57,320 nucleotides of DNA. It comes from Aquibacillus sediminis (lineage in GTDB: Bacteria; Bacillota; Bacilli; Bacillales; Amphibacillaceae). The stretch spans positions 1-57,320 of the forward strand of contig NZ_SZNM01000023.1 in the NCBI RefSeq assembly GCF_005870085.1. The letters run 5' to 3'. The translations under genes were made by a program, and so were the position numbers. Positions 45,327 through 52,666 of the stretch are shown here, one piece after another (the stretch's first letter is position 1; each line of letters starts with the position of its first letter). Below the pieces are notes generated by a model. The model made no database searches and was not told the origin of the DNA. It was given only the letters and a program-made list of their open reading frames with translations.

Positions 45327-47143
45327 GTCATGTCAATAAATTGTTTCACCAACTCTAGTGATTGGTTGTCCCTTGCTTGCTGGTAGCTTGCAAACGGGCA
45401 ACCTTTTTCTTTTACCCGCTTCACAACGTTGGCAATCGTAAATGTTTTAGGTGATAGCTTGTTGTTTACTTCTTCCCAAAACAATGGCGTGGAAACCGTC
45501 GCATCTTCCGTTTTTCTTGGGGAGTAGGGTGCGATTAATGTTTTGTCTTTTCCGTGTTGGACATAGTCGATGTATAAACGATTGTTTCGGTTTTTTTTCA
45601 TTCGTTCGGTTGTGAATAAATCTGGGTAATTTTTCTCGAGTAAAAAAGCTAGTCCTTGAGTAAAGGTTGCTGTTTGTTCGTACGTTAAGGAACCTACTGG
45701 AATTGGAATGTACACTTGGATTCCTTTATTGCCAGATGTTTTGACAAAAGTATGAAGGTGAAACTCATCCAGAAGTTGCTTCAGTAATTGAGCAGCATAA
45801 ATCGCCACATCAAATGCTTCTACACTTGGTGGATCAAGGTCAAACACAATCTCGTTAGGTGTCGACATGTCCATTCGTTGAAATGGTACATGGTATTCTA
45901 ATGCCCCGTGATTTCCTAACCAAACCAGAGCCTCAACGCTTCTAGCATGTAGTAATGTTTCCTCGCCTGATTTATTTCCTGCCAAATAATTTGGCGCATA
46001 GTCAGGCAAATGTTTTTGGAAAAAAGACTCTCCGCCCACGCCGTCAGGGCAACGAATGACGGTTAATGCTTTTCCTTTTAAAAATGGCAGCATAAATGGT
46101 GCGATGTTGCGTAAATAGAGAAGCAGGTCGCCTTTCGTAAATCCGTTTTTGTCCCAAAAGATCTTTTCTTGTTTAGTTAGATCAATTACATGCGGGAACA
46201 TAGCGAGATCTCTACGTACTTTTTGCCTTGTACAATCGCCTGTGTCAAGGTCAAAGCGAAACTGCTTAAACTGTGGCTCACGCAGTTCTCCTTCTTTCAC
46301 GCCCAAACAATGGATATCGACACAAATCGCTGGTGGAAGGTGATAGACATCTCCATGTTTTGTGCCCTTGGATGCAACAAGAGTCTTTAAAGTGTTCAAT
46401 TCCTCACCATCCAGTCCATGTTTAAACTTGCCAATTGGCTGGAGATTGTCTTGGTTATAGACGGCTAATTCAAAGTAACCATTATCTTGGTTATAGGACG
46501 TAAGAATCCCGCTAACCGTACGCCAATTCTTTATTTTAAACCAGTCACGATGACTCTTCCCTTCTATGTAGGAACTGTCGCATCGCTTGGCGATGATTCC
46601 TTCACCATGGTGCTCAAACAATGTCTCCCATAAAAGCTTAGGATTAGTTGTTTCTTCAATATATCCAATTCGGTCATGCCAACTAATCAAAGTTTTCGTA
46701 TTTAGCGAATCGTATAGATTGCGAAGTTGCTGCTTGCGCTCATACCAGTTTGTTTTGGTTAGCTTTTTCCCTTGGAATATTAGGAGATCAAACGTTAGAA
46801 AATGGGCTGGACGATTATTGGCTGCTTGTTTAATTTTGTCGCTTGTTTTTAATCGACCGCGTTGTTGTAACAAAGAAAAGTTAGCTTGATACGGTGTATT
46901 TAGTACAACAAGCTCGCCATCTAATTTTATAGGTAATAGGTTTTGGAGTTGGTTTTGTTTTTCGTGACAATAAGCAATAATCTCAGGGAAATTTGTTGTT
47001 AGATCATTCCCGTTACGACTGATGAGCTTAATCGTATTCTCGCTCCATTCCAATGTAGCTCGGAACCCATCATATTTAACTTCATAAACCCACTGATCGC
47101 CAGACGGAATCTCCTCGCTCGCGATCGGCTGCATGGTTCTCAT
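45323..47143 (-). CDS. ligD: ATP-dependent DNA ligase LigD with polymerase domain (NHEJ)
   Basis: Two-domain 606-aa repair enzyme that seals double-strand breaks held by Ku. ATG 47143 with TTGAGGTGG upstream. Ligase domain first: adenylated Lys23 in YEVKYDGFRA, then LKTSDKIKQAAN, ISWHDRIGYIE, GIIAKRCDSSYIEGKS, DWFKIKNWRTVSG and the OB-fold. The archaeo-eukaryotic primase-like polymerase domain is C-terminal (about 310-606: PFMLPFLKGKALTVIRCPDG; metal motif EIVFDLDPP; KTSGNKGIQVYIP). No phosphoesterase domain, as in B. subtilis YkoU. Encoded divergently from ku; its 3' end overlaps the aminopeptidase gene by four bases. Confidence 0.95.
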   Translation of the reverse strand: MRTMQPIASEEIPSGDQWVYEVKYDGFRATLEWSENTIKLISRNGNDLTTNFPEIIAYCHEKQNQLQNLLPIKLDGELVVLNTPYQANFSLLQQRGRLKTSDKIKQAANNRPAHFLTFDLLIFQGKKLTKTNWYERKQQLRNLYDSLNTKTLISWHDRIGYIEETTNPKLLWETLFEHHGEGIIAKRCDSSYIEGKSHRDWFKIKNWRTVSGILTSYNQDNGYFELAVYNQDNLQPIGKFKHGLDGEELNTLKTLVASKGTKHGDVYHLPPAICVDIHCLGVKEGELREPQFKQFRFDLDTGDCTRQKVRRDLAMFPHVIDLTKQEKIFWDKNGFTKGDLLLYLRNIAPFMLPFLKGKALTVIRCPDGVGGESFFQKHLPDYAPNYLAGNKSGEETLLHARSVEALVWLGNHGALEYHVPFQRMDMSTPNEIVFDLDPPSVEAFDVAIYAAQLLKQLLDEFHLHTFVKTSGNKGIQVYIPIPVGSLTYEQTATFTQGLAFLLEKNYPDLFTTERMKKNRNNRLYIDYVQHGKDKTLIAPYSPRKTEDATVSTPLFWEEVNNKLSPKTFTIANVVKRVKEKGCPFASYQQARDNQSLELVKQFIDMT

Positions 47144-47213
47144 ATGTACCACCTCAAGTTTAGTCTGTCTTTAGATTGCGTGAATAAACATGTTGGTATG
47201 GTTTTTAAGTCAA

Positions 47214-47330
47214 CGAAAAATTTAAGCAAGATGTGGACGATTAGTCGTTTTCGTCTATATTAGAGGCAAAAATCCTTCCTAATGTGCACGTTTGTTTCAT
47301 CTTGATCTACATAGGATTTTCTCTCAACTA
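47214..47330 (-). repeat. Dispersed intergenic repeat, family B, copy 3, in the ligD-ku intergenic region
   Basis: Reverse complement reads GTAGATCAAGATGAAA...AAACGTGCACATTAGGAAGG A...CTAATATAGACGAAAACG...CACATCTTGCTTAAATTTTT CG: the same blocks in the same order as copy 1 (29960-30140), but with one internal unit instead of two. It occupies about a third of the 300-base gap that must hold both promoters. Confidence 0.7.
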
Positions 47331-47444
47331 CGAATATGAATAACAACGTACACACACAAACCTAAAAACATAATACCTTCCACAATCGTGCATAAAAGCG
47401 GGGCGGCGCTGCAAACTAAACGTAAAAGGAGGTCGGTCGTGTCG

Positions 47445-48335
47445 ATGCATACAATGTGGAAAGGGACGATAAGTTTTGGCTTGGTTAATATCCCGGTCAA
47501 ACTCCATTCGGCAACAGAAAATAAAGATGTCAAGCTACGTCAACTCCATAAAGAGTGCCAATCGCCAATTAAGTATGAAAAAGTATGCCCTGTTTGTGAT
47601 CGTGAAATCGAAAATGATGAAATTGTCAAAGCCTATGAGTATGCAAAAAATAAATTTGTGATGTTGACGGATGAAGAGTTGGCAGAAATCCAGGAAGAAA
47701 ATAAAGAACGTGCAGTGGAAATTGTTGATTTTGTTCAATTAGATGAAATTGATCCGATTTATTTTGAAAAAAGTTATTACTTATCACCGAATGAAGGCGG
47801 GGGCAAGGCGTATACATTGTTACGCAAAGCATTGGAAGACACGGGGAAAATTGGTGTCGCGAAAATGGTGATTCGCTCCAAAGAACAATTGGCGGCAATT
47901 CGTGTCTATAAAAATACATTAGTCGTCGAAACAATTCATTATCCAGATGAAGTACGAAATGTCCAAGATGTTCCAAATGTACCAGAAGACATAGAAACGC
48001 CTGAAAAAGAATTAGATACTGCCAAAATGCTAATTGATCAATTAACTAGCGAGTTTGATCCAGATAAATATCAAGATGAATATCGTACAGCATTATTAGA
48101 TTTAATTGAAGAGAAGAAAAATCAAGACGAAACGACAACAGCAACGGAAAAACCGAAACCGAACAATGTAACCAACTTAATGGAAGCATTAGAAGCATCA
48201 CTAGATCGAGCGAAAAAGGACAACCCCGCATCTGAAGAAAAGAAAAAGGCGCCAACGGCCAAGAAGGCGACCGCCAAAAAAACACTAACACCGAAAAAGG
48301 CAAATCCGAAAAAACAAACGAGAAAAAGAGCATAA
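47445..48335 (+). CDS. ku: Ku homodimer protein for non-homologous end joining
   Basis: Ring-forming DNA-end-binding protein of 296 aa; recruits LigD. ATG 47445 is nine bases after AAAAGGAGGT (in-frame ATG 47454 is also possible). Ku core in residues 1-200: MWKGTISFGLVNIPVKLHSA, HKECQSPIKYEKVCPVCDRE (zinc-knuckle-like cysteines), YYLSPNEGGGKAYTLLRKAL, and MVIRSKEQLAAIRVYKNTLV. The C-terminal 80 residues are Lys/Ala-rich (KKAPTAKKATAKKTLTPKKA), the extended tail known to help DNA binding in bacterial Ku. In B. subtilis ku and ligD are forespore-expressed; no sigma-G site could be assigned here. Confidence 0.95.
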   Translation: MHTMWKGTISFGLVNIPVKLHSATENKDVKLRQLHKECQSPIKYEKVCPVCDREIENDEIVKAYEYAKNKFVMLTDEELAEIQEENKERAVEIVDFVQLDEIDPIYFEKSYYLSPNEGGGKAYTLLRKALEDTGKIGVAKMVIRSKEQLAAIRVYKNTLVVETIHYPDEVRNVQDVPNVPEDIETPEKELDTAKMLIDQLTSEFDPDKYQDEYRTALLDLIEEKKNQDETTTATEKPKPNNVTNLMEALEASLDRAKKDNPASEEKKKAPTAKKATAKKTLTPKKANPKKQTRKRA

Positions 48336-48339
48336 ACTT

Positions 48340-48475
48340 TATCCCGCATGTAACTGGCAGTAAGCCCCCACTTCAATTTATGAGGTAAACCAAACAAGAT
48401 AACTTGGGGAGGGCCTGCGGGTCTTTATCAATAAGTGCGAGATGAAAGTACCCCCAACTGATGGAAGTTTCACTT
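48340..48475 (+). repeat. Dispersed intergenic repeat, family C, copy 1
   Basis: TTTATCCCGCATGTAACTGG CAGTAAG...CTTCAATTTA...GGTAAACCAAACAAGAT...GATGAAAG...GAAGTTTCACTTTAT follows the ku stop. The same blocks recur at 56698-56812 before the rRNA genes. Possibly a structured RNA or a mobile repeat; no protein frame. Confidence 0.65.
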
Positions 48476-48482
48476 TATAACA

Positions 48483-48514
48483 GCCAATCCATTAATGATG
48501 GATTGGCGATTTTA
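48483..48514 (+). terminator. Terminator downstream of ku
   Basis: GCCAATCCA (48483-48491)/TGGATTGGC (48499-48507) then GATTTT. Confidence 0.8.
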
Positions 48515-48761
48515 ATGTACGTCATTCATTTCTAGTGTGATGTGTTTTTTTGTGAATTCCTATCATTTCAAAAAAAGGGGGTTATTACATACAGTCAGAT
48601 AATTTTACAAAGGTAGGACTTTTGTTACAAAAGTTACAAGGAGTTAAATGGTACTTTACAAGTTTCTAACATCTTCCTATTATCCCTTAACTTTAAGTTT
48701 AAAAAATAATACGCTAGGGAAAGAAATAGTGCCAGAAACTAATTATATAAAGGATGAGCCT

Positions 48762-49781
48762 ATGCAACGGGAAGCATTTTTTGATAATGCGAAAGTCTTA
48801 TTGATCTTTTTTGTCGTATTTGGACATGTGATCCAGCCATTAACATTGGATTCTGACCCCATTCAAGTGTTGTACCATTGGGTTTATTTCTTTCATATGC
48901 CAGCATTTATTCTATTGAGCGGTTTCTTTGCTAAAGGAATAGGAAGCAAGTCTTATATATCAAAGTTGTTTAAAAAACTAATCGTCCCATATATTCTTTT
49001 TCACATCTTATACACTGGCTATTATTTACTGCTAGGTATGGATGGTTGGCAAACAACGTTTATTTATCCGCGTTGGTCATTATGGTTTTTACTCAGCTTA
49101 TTTTGCTGGCATCTATTATTAATCATATTTAAAAAGTTACCACCACTTTTATCAATGAGCACTGCTGTTGGAATAGCAGTTGCGATTGGTTATATCGATT
49201 GGGTTGGACACACCCTTAGCTTATCGAGAACGTTTGTATTCTTTCCATTTTTCTTGCTTGGCTATTGGCTAACAAAGGACCAACTTCTGAAAGTGAAAAC
49301 AAAAACAGTAAAGACTATATCTATTGTTGTTATGTCAATTGTTGCGATTGGTTTGGTGATTGCACCTCCATTTGCAAATGAATGGCTATTAGCTTCGCAT
49401 TCGTATCAAGCACTCGGTTTTCCGGTTCTTGGCGGAGGCTTTCGTCTAGGTGTGTTTGTAGTCGCCACTCTCATGATAGTCAGTATCTTGGCTTGGGTTC
49501 CGACTAAACACAACATATTCACTCATATCGGTGAAAAAACATTATACGTCTATTTACTGCACGGCATATTCATTCAATTTTTCAGGCAAACAGAGCTGCT
49601 AAAGGTAAGCAACTTTTTCGATATGATCGGCTTAGTCATTATATCGTTTGCGATTGTACTTGTTTTAGCTTCTAAACCTGTTCGAATGGTGGCCCAACCA
49701 CTGGTTGAAGGTAGATTTACGATGTTAAGGGAGAGATTTCAATCTTCTCCAAAATACAAAACATCCAATACGTCCACCTAA
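48762..49781 (+). CDS. Acyltransferase family 3 membrane protein
   Basis: Polytopic membrane acyltransferase (OatA/YkrP-like) of 339 aa; such enzymes acetylate or acylate extracellular sugars or polymers. About ten helices. Family signature at the N-terminus: REAFFDNAKVLLIFFVVFGHVI (catalytic His region), then FFHMPAFILLSGFFAKG, and RWSLWFLLSLFCWHLLL near 115. ATG 48762 with AAGGATGAG upstream aligns with the family start. A longer frame from ATG 48648 (AAGGAG four bases away) adds 38 unconserved residues and cannot be excluded. No glycan gene cluster nearby, so the substrate is unknown. Confidence 0.82.
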   Translation: MQREAFFDNAKVLLIFFVVFGHVIQPLTLDSDPIQVLYHWVYFFHMPAFILLSGFFAKGIGSKSYISKLFKKLIVPYILFHILYTGYYLLLGMDGWQTTFIYPRWSLWFLLSLFCWHLLLIIFKKLPPLLSMSTAVGIAVAIGYIDWVGHTLSLSRTFVFFPFFLLGYWLTKDQLLKVKTKTVKTISIVVMSIVAIGLVIAPPFANEWLLASHSYQALGFPVLGGGFRLGVFVVATLMIVSILAWVPTKHNIFTHIGEKTLYVYLLHGIFIQFFRQTELLKVSNFFDMIGLVIISFAIVLVLASKPVRMVAQPLVEGRFTMLRERFQSSPKYKTSNTST

Positions 49782-49787
49782 TGGAGA

Positions 49788-49814
49788 AAAGGAGAGGTTG
49801 TTTGCCTCTCCTTT
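49788..49814. terminator. Bidirectional terminator between convergent genes
   Basis: AAAGGAGAGG (49788-49797)/CCTCTCCTTT (49805-49814); T-rich on the minus-strand side, serving the acyltransferase and fructosamine kinase genes. Confidence 0.75.
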
Positions 49815-50679
49815 AAACGTAATGATTTAAAATACGATCAACCGAATTCCCATAACTTTCCCCAAACATATTTAAATGCACGAGTAAATAATAGAGCTGG
49901 TACAATGGCTTTATTTCTTGATAATTTTCCGGGAGTGGATTTGCTTCTTGATAAGCGTGGTAAAAGTCGGAAGAGAACCCGCCAAATAGCTCAGTAAATG
50001 CGATTTCGAATGCTCGATCCCCATATAATATAGAAGGATCGATTAGGTAAGGATGCCCATCTGGTCCTGCGATCCAATTGCCTCCCCATAAATCGCCATG
50101 TAATAAAGATGCTTCAGGATTATGATTTACCCATTTCCCTAATTGATCGATCACTTTCTCTAAATTTTTTCTCCGTTTTGTTGGTAGCCGTCCACGTTCA
50201 TTTGCAATTTTTAACTGCTGTCCAAGTCGTTGCTGTTTGTAATAGGTTAACCAGTCCTGGCAAAGCTCGTTCCTTTGTGGAAGTGTCCCAACAAATGTGT
50301 CTTTATCAAATCCGTGTTGGTTGTTTGTGTGTAGATGCATGTTAGCCAATTTTGTTCCTAACTCTGATGCAGTATGAGTGCTTGGGTGGCCTTCGATCCA
50401 GTCCATCACCATAACAGCCAGTTCATCTTCGTGTGGTCTGTCATAATAGTGAACATGTGGGACGTGAATCGTCTCTGATGCTTCGATTAACGAAAGCCCG
50501 TGTGCTTCTACTTCAAAAAAATGTGGAGGTACCTGGCTATTTGCTTTGACAAAATAATTGGATTGTTCTGTTTGTACACGAAAAGCCTGATTAATATCCC
50601 CGCCAGCAACTTGATCAATGGACACTAGTGTAGAATTGTCACCAATTTGTGCCAAACGATCTTGAATGATTTCCTTCAT
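49813..50679 (-). CDS. Fructosamine kinase family protein
   Basis: Protein-kinase-like small-molecule kinase of 288 aa; members phosphorylate ketosamines or ribulosamines on glycated proteins and amines to trigger deglycation. ATG 50679 follows AAGCGGGGATG; upstream starts lack a ribosome site. Motifs: VAGGDINQAFRVQT (nucleotide loop), NYFVKAN (ATP Lys), EAHGL, VMDWIEGH (hinge), catalytic LLHGDLWGGNWI (Asp and Asn), and the metal-binding YLIDPSILYGDRAFEIA. The 346 bases upstream (50680-51025) contain no gene; GCGGTGATAGAAAATCTGAC on the minus strand near 50955 recalls the start of repeat family B. Confidence 0.88.
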   Translation of the reverse strand: MKEIIQDRLAQIGDNSTLVSIDQVAGGDINQAFRVQTEQSNYFVKANSQVPPHFFEVEAHGLSLIEASETIHVPHVHYYDRPHEDELAVMVMDWIEGHPSTHTASELGTKLANMHLHTNNQHGFDKDTFVGTLPQRNELCQDWLTYYKQQRLGQQLKIANERGRLPTKRRKNLEKVIDQLGKWVNHNPEASLLHGDLWGGNWIAGPDGHPYLIDPSILYGDRAFEIAFTELFGGFSSDFYHAYQEANPLPENYQEIKPLYQLYYLLVHLNMFGESYGNSVDRILNHYV

Positions 50680-51025
50680 GGTCATCCCCGCTTTCATTTG
50701 TGTTTGTTGCGTACTATTTGAGATTATTGTCTTTTGCAAAATAAATATAGACTCCGATGCAACTTTTGCATAGCTTTCCTTTTCTTAGTTTTCTTGTTAT
50801 TTATAACTTTAAAATTCTGCTTAGTCTGATTTCGTGTCACTTATAAGGCATTGACGACATGAAATCCATTCCTCGTGCAAGTTTCATGTTGCATCTAAAT
50901 TTCTCCCCGCTAAATAGAAGCGCAATTAAGTGCCGTCAGATTTTCTATCACCGCGAAACAACTAAAGTAGCACTCCTTTACCAATCTTTTAAAACCTGTC
51001 ACACAGTCTAACAAAAAACCAAAAC

Positions 51026-51763
51026 TCACGACAAATGCCGGTCCCTGAACTGTCGTGGGGTCATACCTTGATACAATTTAAACTGAGAAGTGAAGTAACT
51101 TGAATTACAGAAACGAAACAGCATGGCAATATCGGCAATGGAATCGGTCGTATGTAGCAAGACATATTTCGCTTCTTCCACTCGCTTTTTATTAATATAT
51201 TTGACAACAGAAATACCCACTTCTTTTTTAAACAAATGGGATAGATAGCTAGGATTGACAAAACAATGATCAGCAATCTGCTGAAGTGTTATGTCTGATA
51301 ATATGTGTTCGTTGATAAAAGAAATGGCATTATTGATGGTGGTACTATAGGGGGATTCTTCCTCCTCACTTAACACATCAATAAAATGACGAAGCATCTC
51401 ATACTCGAGTTCATTTAAGGATGGCGCACTGTCACATCTTTCAATTTCTAAAATATAAACATCACTTAAGGTGAACGCCTTTTCTGGATGGACGCCTCCA
51501 GCAATGATCGAACGTGTGAATAGTGTACAAGAACATATTAACGAGTTTTTTAGGGATCGAATCGTTGTTGTAGATAATTGTGGTCGTTGATCTTTATTTA
51601 TACTTTCTAAAATTTTTAATGCCTTTAATAGGTCAGCATTTTTAATCGCATCTTGTAGGCGTGTTTCCATTAGGAAAGATGGGTGTAAATACTCGTTTTG
51701 TCTATTTTTTAATTGTAGTTTGATGAACTGGGAATGTAATTTATCTCGATTTGAATAGTGCAT
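51026..51763 (-). CDS. AraC-family transcriptional regulator
   Basis: A 245-aa regulator. The C-terminal 100 residues are a double helix-turn-helix: ITLQQIADHCFVNPSYLSHLFKKEVG (about 160-185) and the diagnostic DSIADIAMLFRFCNSSYFTSQFK...GMTPRQFR. The N-terminal 140 residues are all-helical and resemble the sensor-less middle part of YesN/AraC proteins rather than a cupin; ligand unknown. RBS AGGAGG, ATG 51763. Divergent from pgmB-phosphorylase with a 201-base shared promoter region, so it most likely activates those genes in response to their disaccharide substrate. Confidence 0.85.
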   Translation of the reverse strand: MHYSNRDKLHSQFIKLQLKNRQNEYLHPSFLMETRLQDAIKNADLLKALKILESINKDQRPQLSTTTIRSLKNSLICSCTLFTRSIIAGGVHPEKAFTLSDVYILEIERCDSAPSLNELEYEMLRHFIDVLSEEEESPYSTTINNAISFINEHILSDITLQQIADHCFVNPSYLSHLFKKEVGISVVKYINKKRVEEAKYVLLHTTDSIADIAMLFRFCNSSYFTSQFKLYQGMTPRQFRDRHLS

Positions 51764-51964
51764 AGATCCTCCTAAACTAACAAAAATTTTATCTATAACC
51801 TAAAAATCTTAATATTATTGTAAGCGATTTTATAATAGAATGAAAGAACTAGTTGCTAGGAATGGGAAAAGGTGAGCGGAAGAAGTTTTTCCATTCTATC
51901 AACATTCATACTTACCATTGCAGTCACGTTGATAAAAAAGGTACATCAGAAAGGAAATCAAATC

Positions 51965-52645
51965 ATGACACAATTTCCCAAAGCATTTATTTTTGATTTA
52001 GATGGTGTCATTACCGACACGGCAGAATTTCATTATTTGGCATGGAAAGAACTAGGAAAGGAACTAGGTGTAACGATTGGTCGGGAGTTTAATGAACAGT
52101 TGAAAGGAATCAGTCGAATGGATTCATTGGATAGAATTCTTGGATTAGACCCTTCATTGACTGATATGCCGGAAGCAGAGAAGGAGCAATATGCGACCAA
52201 AAAAAATGAGCATTATAAACGATTGATTGAAACAGTTACACCTGCACACATTTTGCCTGGGGTCAAAGGCTTGCTAGAAGAAATAAAGCAGCATGATATA
52301 GAGATTGCGCTAGGTTCAGCAAGTAAAAATGCACCAGCTGTATTAAAGCAGCTTGGCTTAATGAGCTATTTTGATTATCTAGTCGATGCAGCAAAAGTAT
52401 CCAAAGGGAAACCAGATCCGGAAACCTTTACAACTGCTTCAGATGGTCTTGGGGTTGCTTATCAAGATTGTATCGGGATTGAAGATGCCCAAGCGGGAGT
52501 GGAGGCAATTAACCAAGCTCATATGTTTTCTGTAGGTGTTGGAGAATTATTGAAAAACACTGATCATAAGGTGGCGACTACTGAACAATTAGACTTTCAA
52601 ACGATTTTAACTAAATATGCGGAATGGAGAAATAAGAAACAATAA
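51965..52645 (+). CDS. pgmB: Beta-phosphoglucomutase
   Basis: HAD-superfamily enzyme of 226 aa converting beta-glucose 1-phosphate to glucose 6-phosphate. ATG 51965 after AGAAAGGAAATC; the longer frame adds unrelated residues. Catalytic Asp11 and Asp13 in IFDLDGVITDTAEFHYLAWK, cap domain 20-85, LGSASKNAP (motif II), KGKPDPETF (motif III Lys) and IGIEDAQAGVEAI (metal Asp). Exactly the length of lactic-acid-bacterial PgmB. Its substrate is the product of the GH65 phosphorylase encoded 21 bases downstream. Confidence 0.95.
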   Translation: MTQFPKAFIFDLDGVITDTAEFHYLAWKELGKELGVTIGREFNEQLKGISRMDSLDRILGLDPSLTDMPEAEKEQYATKKNEHYKRLIETVTPAHILPGVKGLLEEIKQHDIEIALGSASKNAPAVLKQLGLMSYFDYLVDAAKVSKGKPDPETFTTASDGLGVAYQDCIGIEDAQAGVEAINQAHMFSVGVGELLKNTDHKVATTEQLDFQTILTKYAEWRNKKQ

Positions 52646-52666
52646 TAACAGATGGGGTGCTACACA

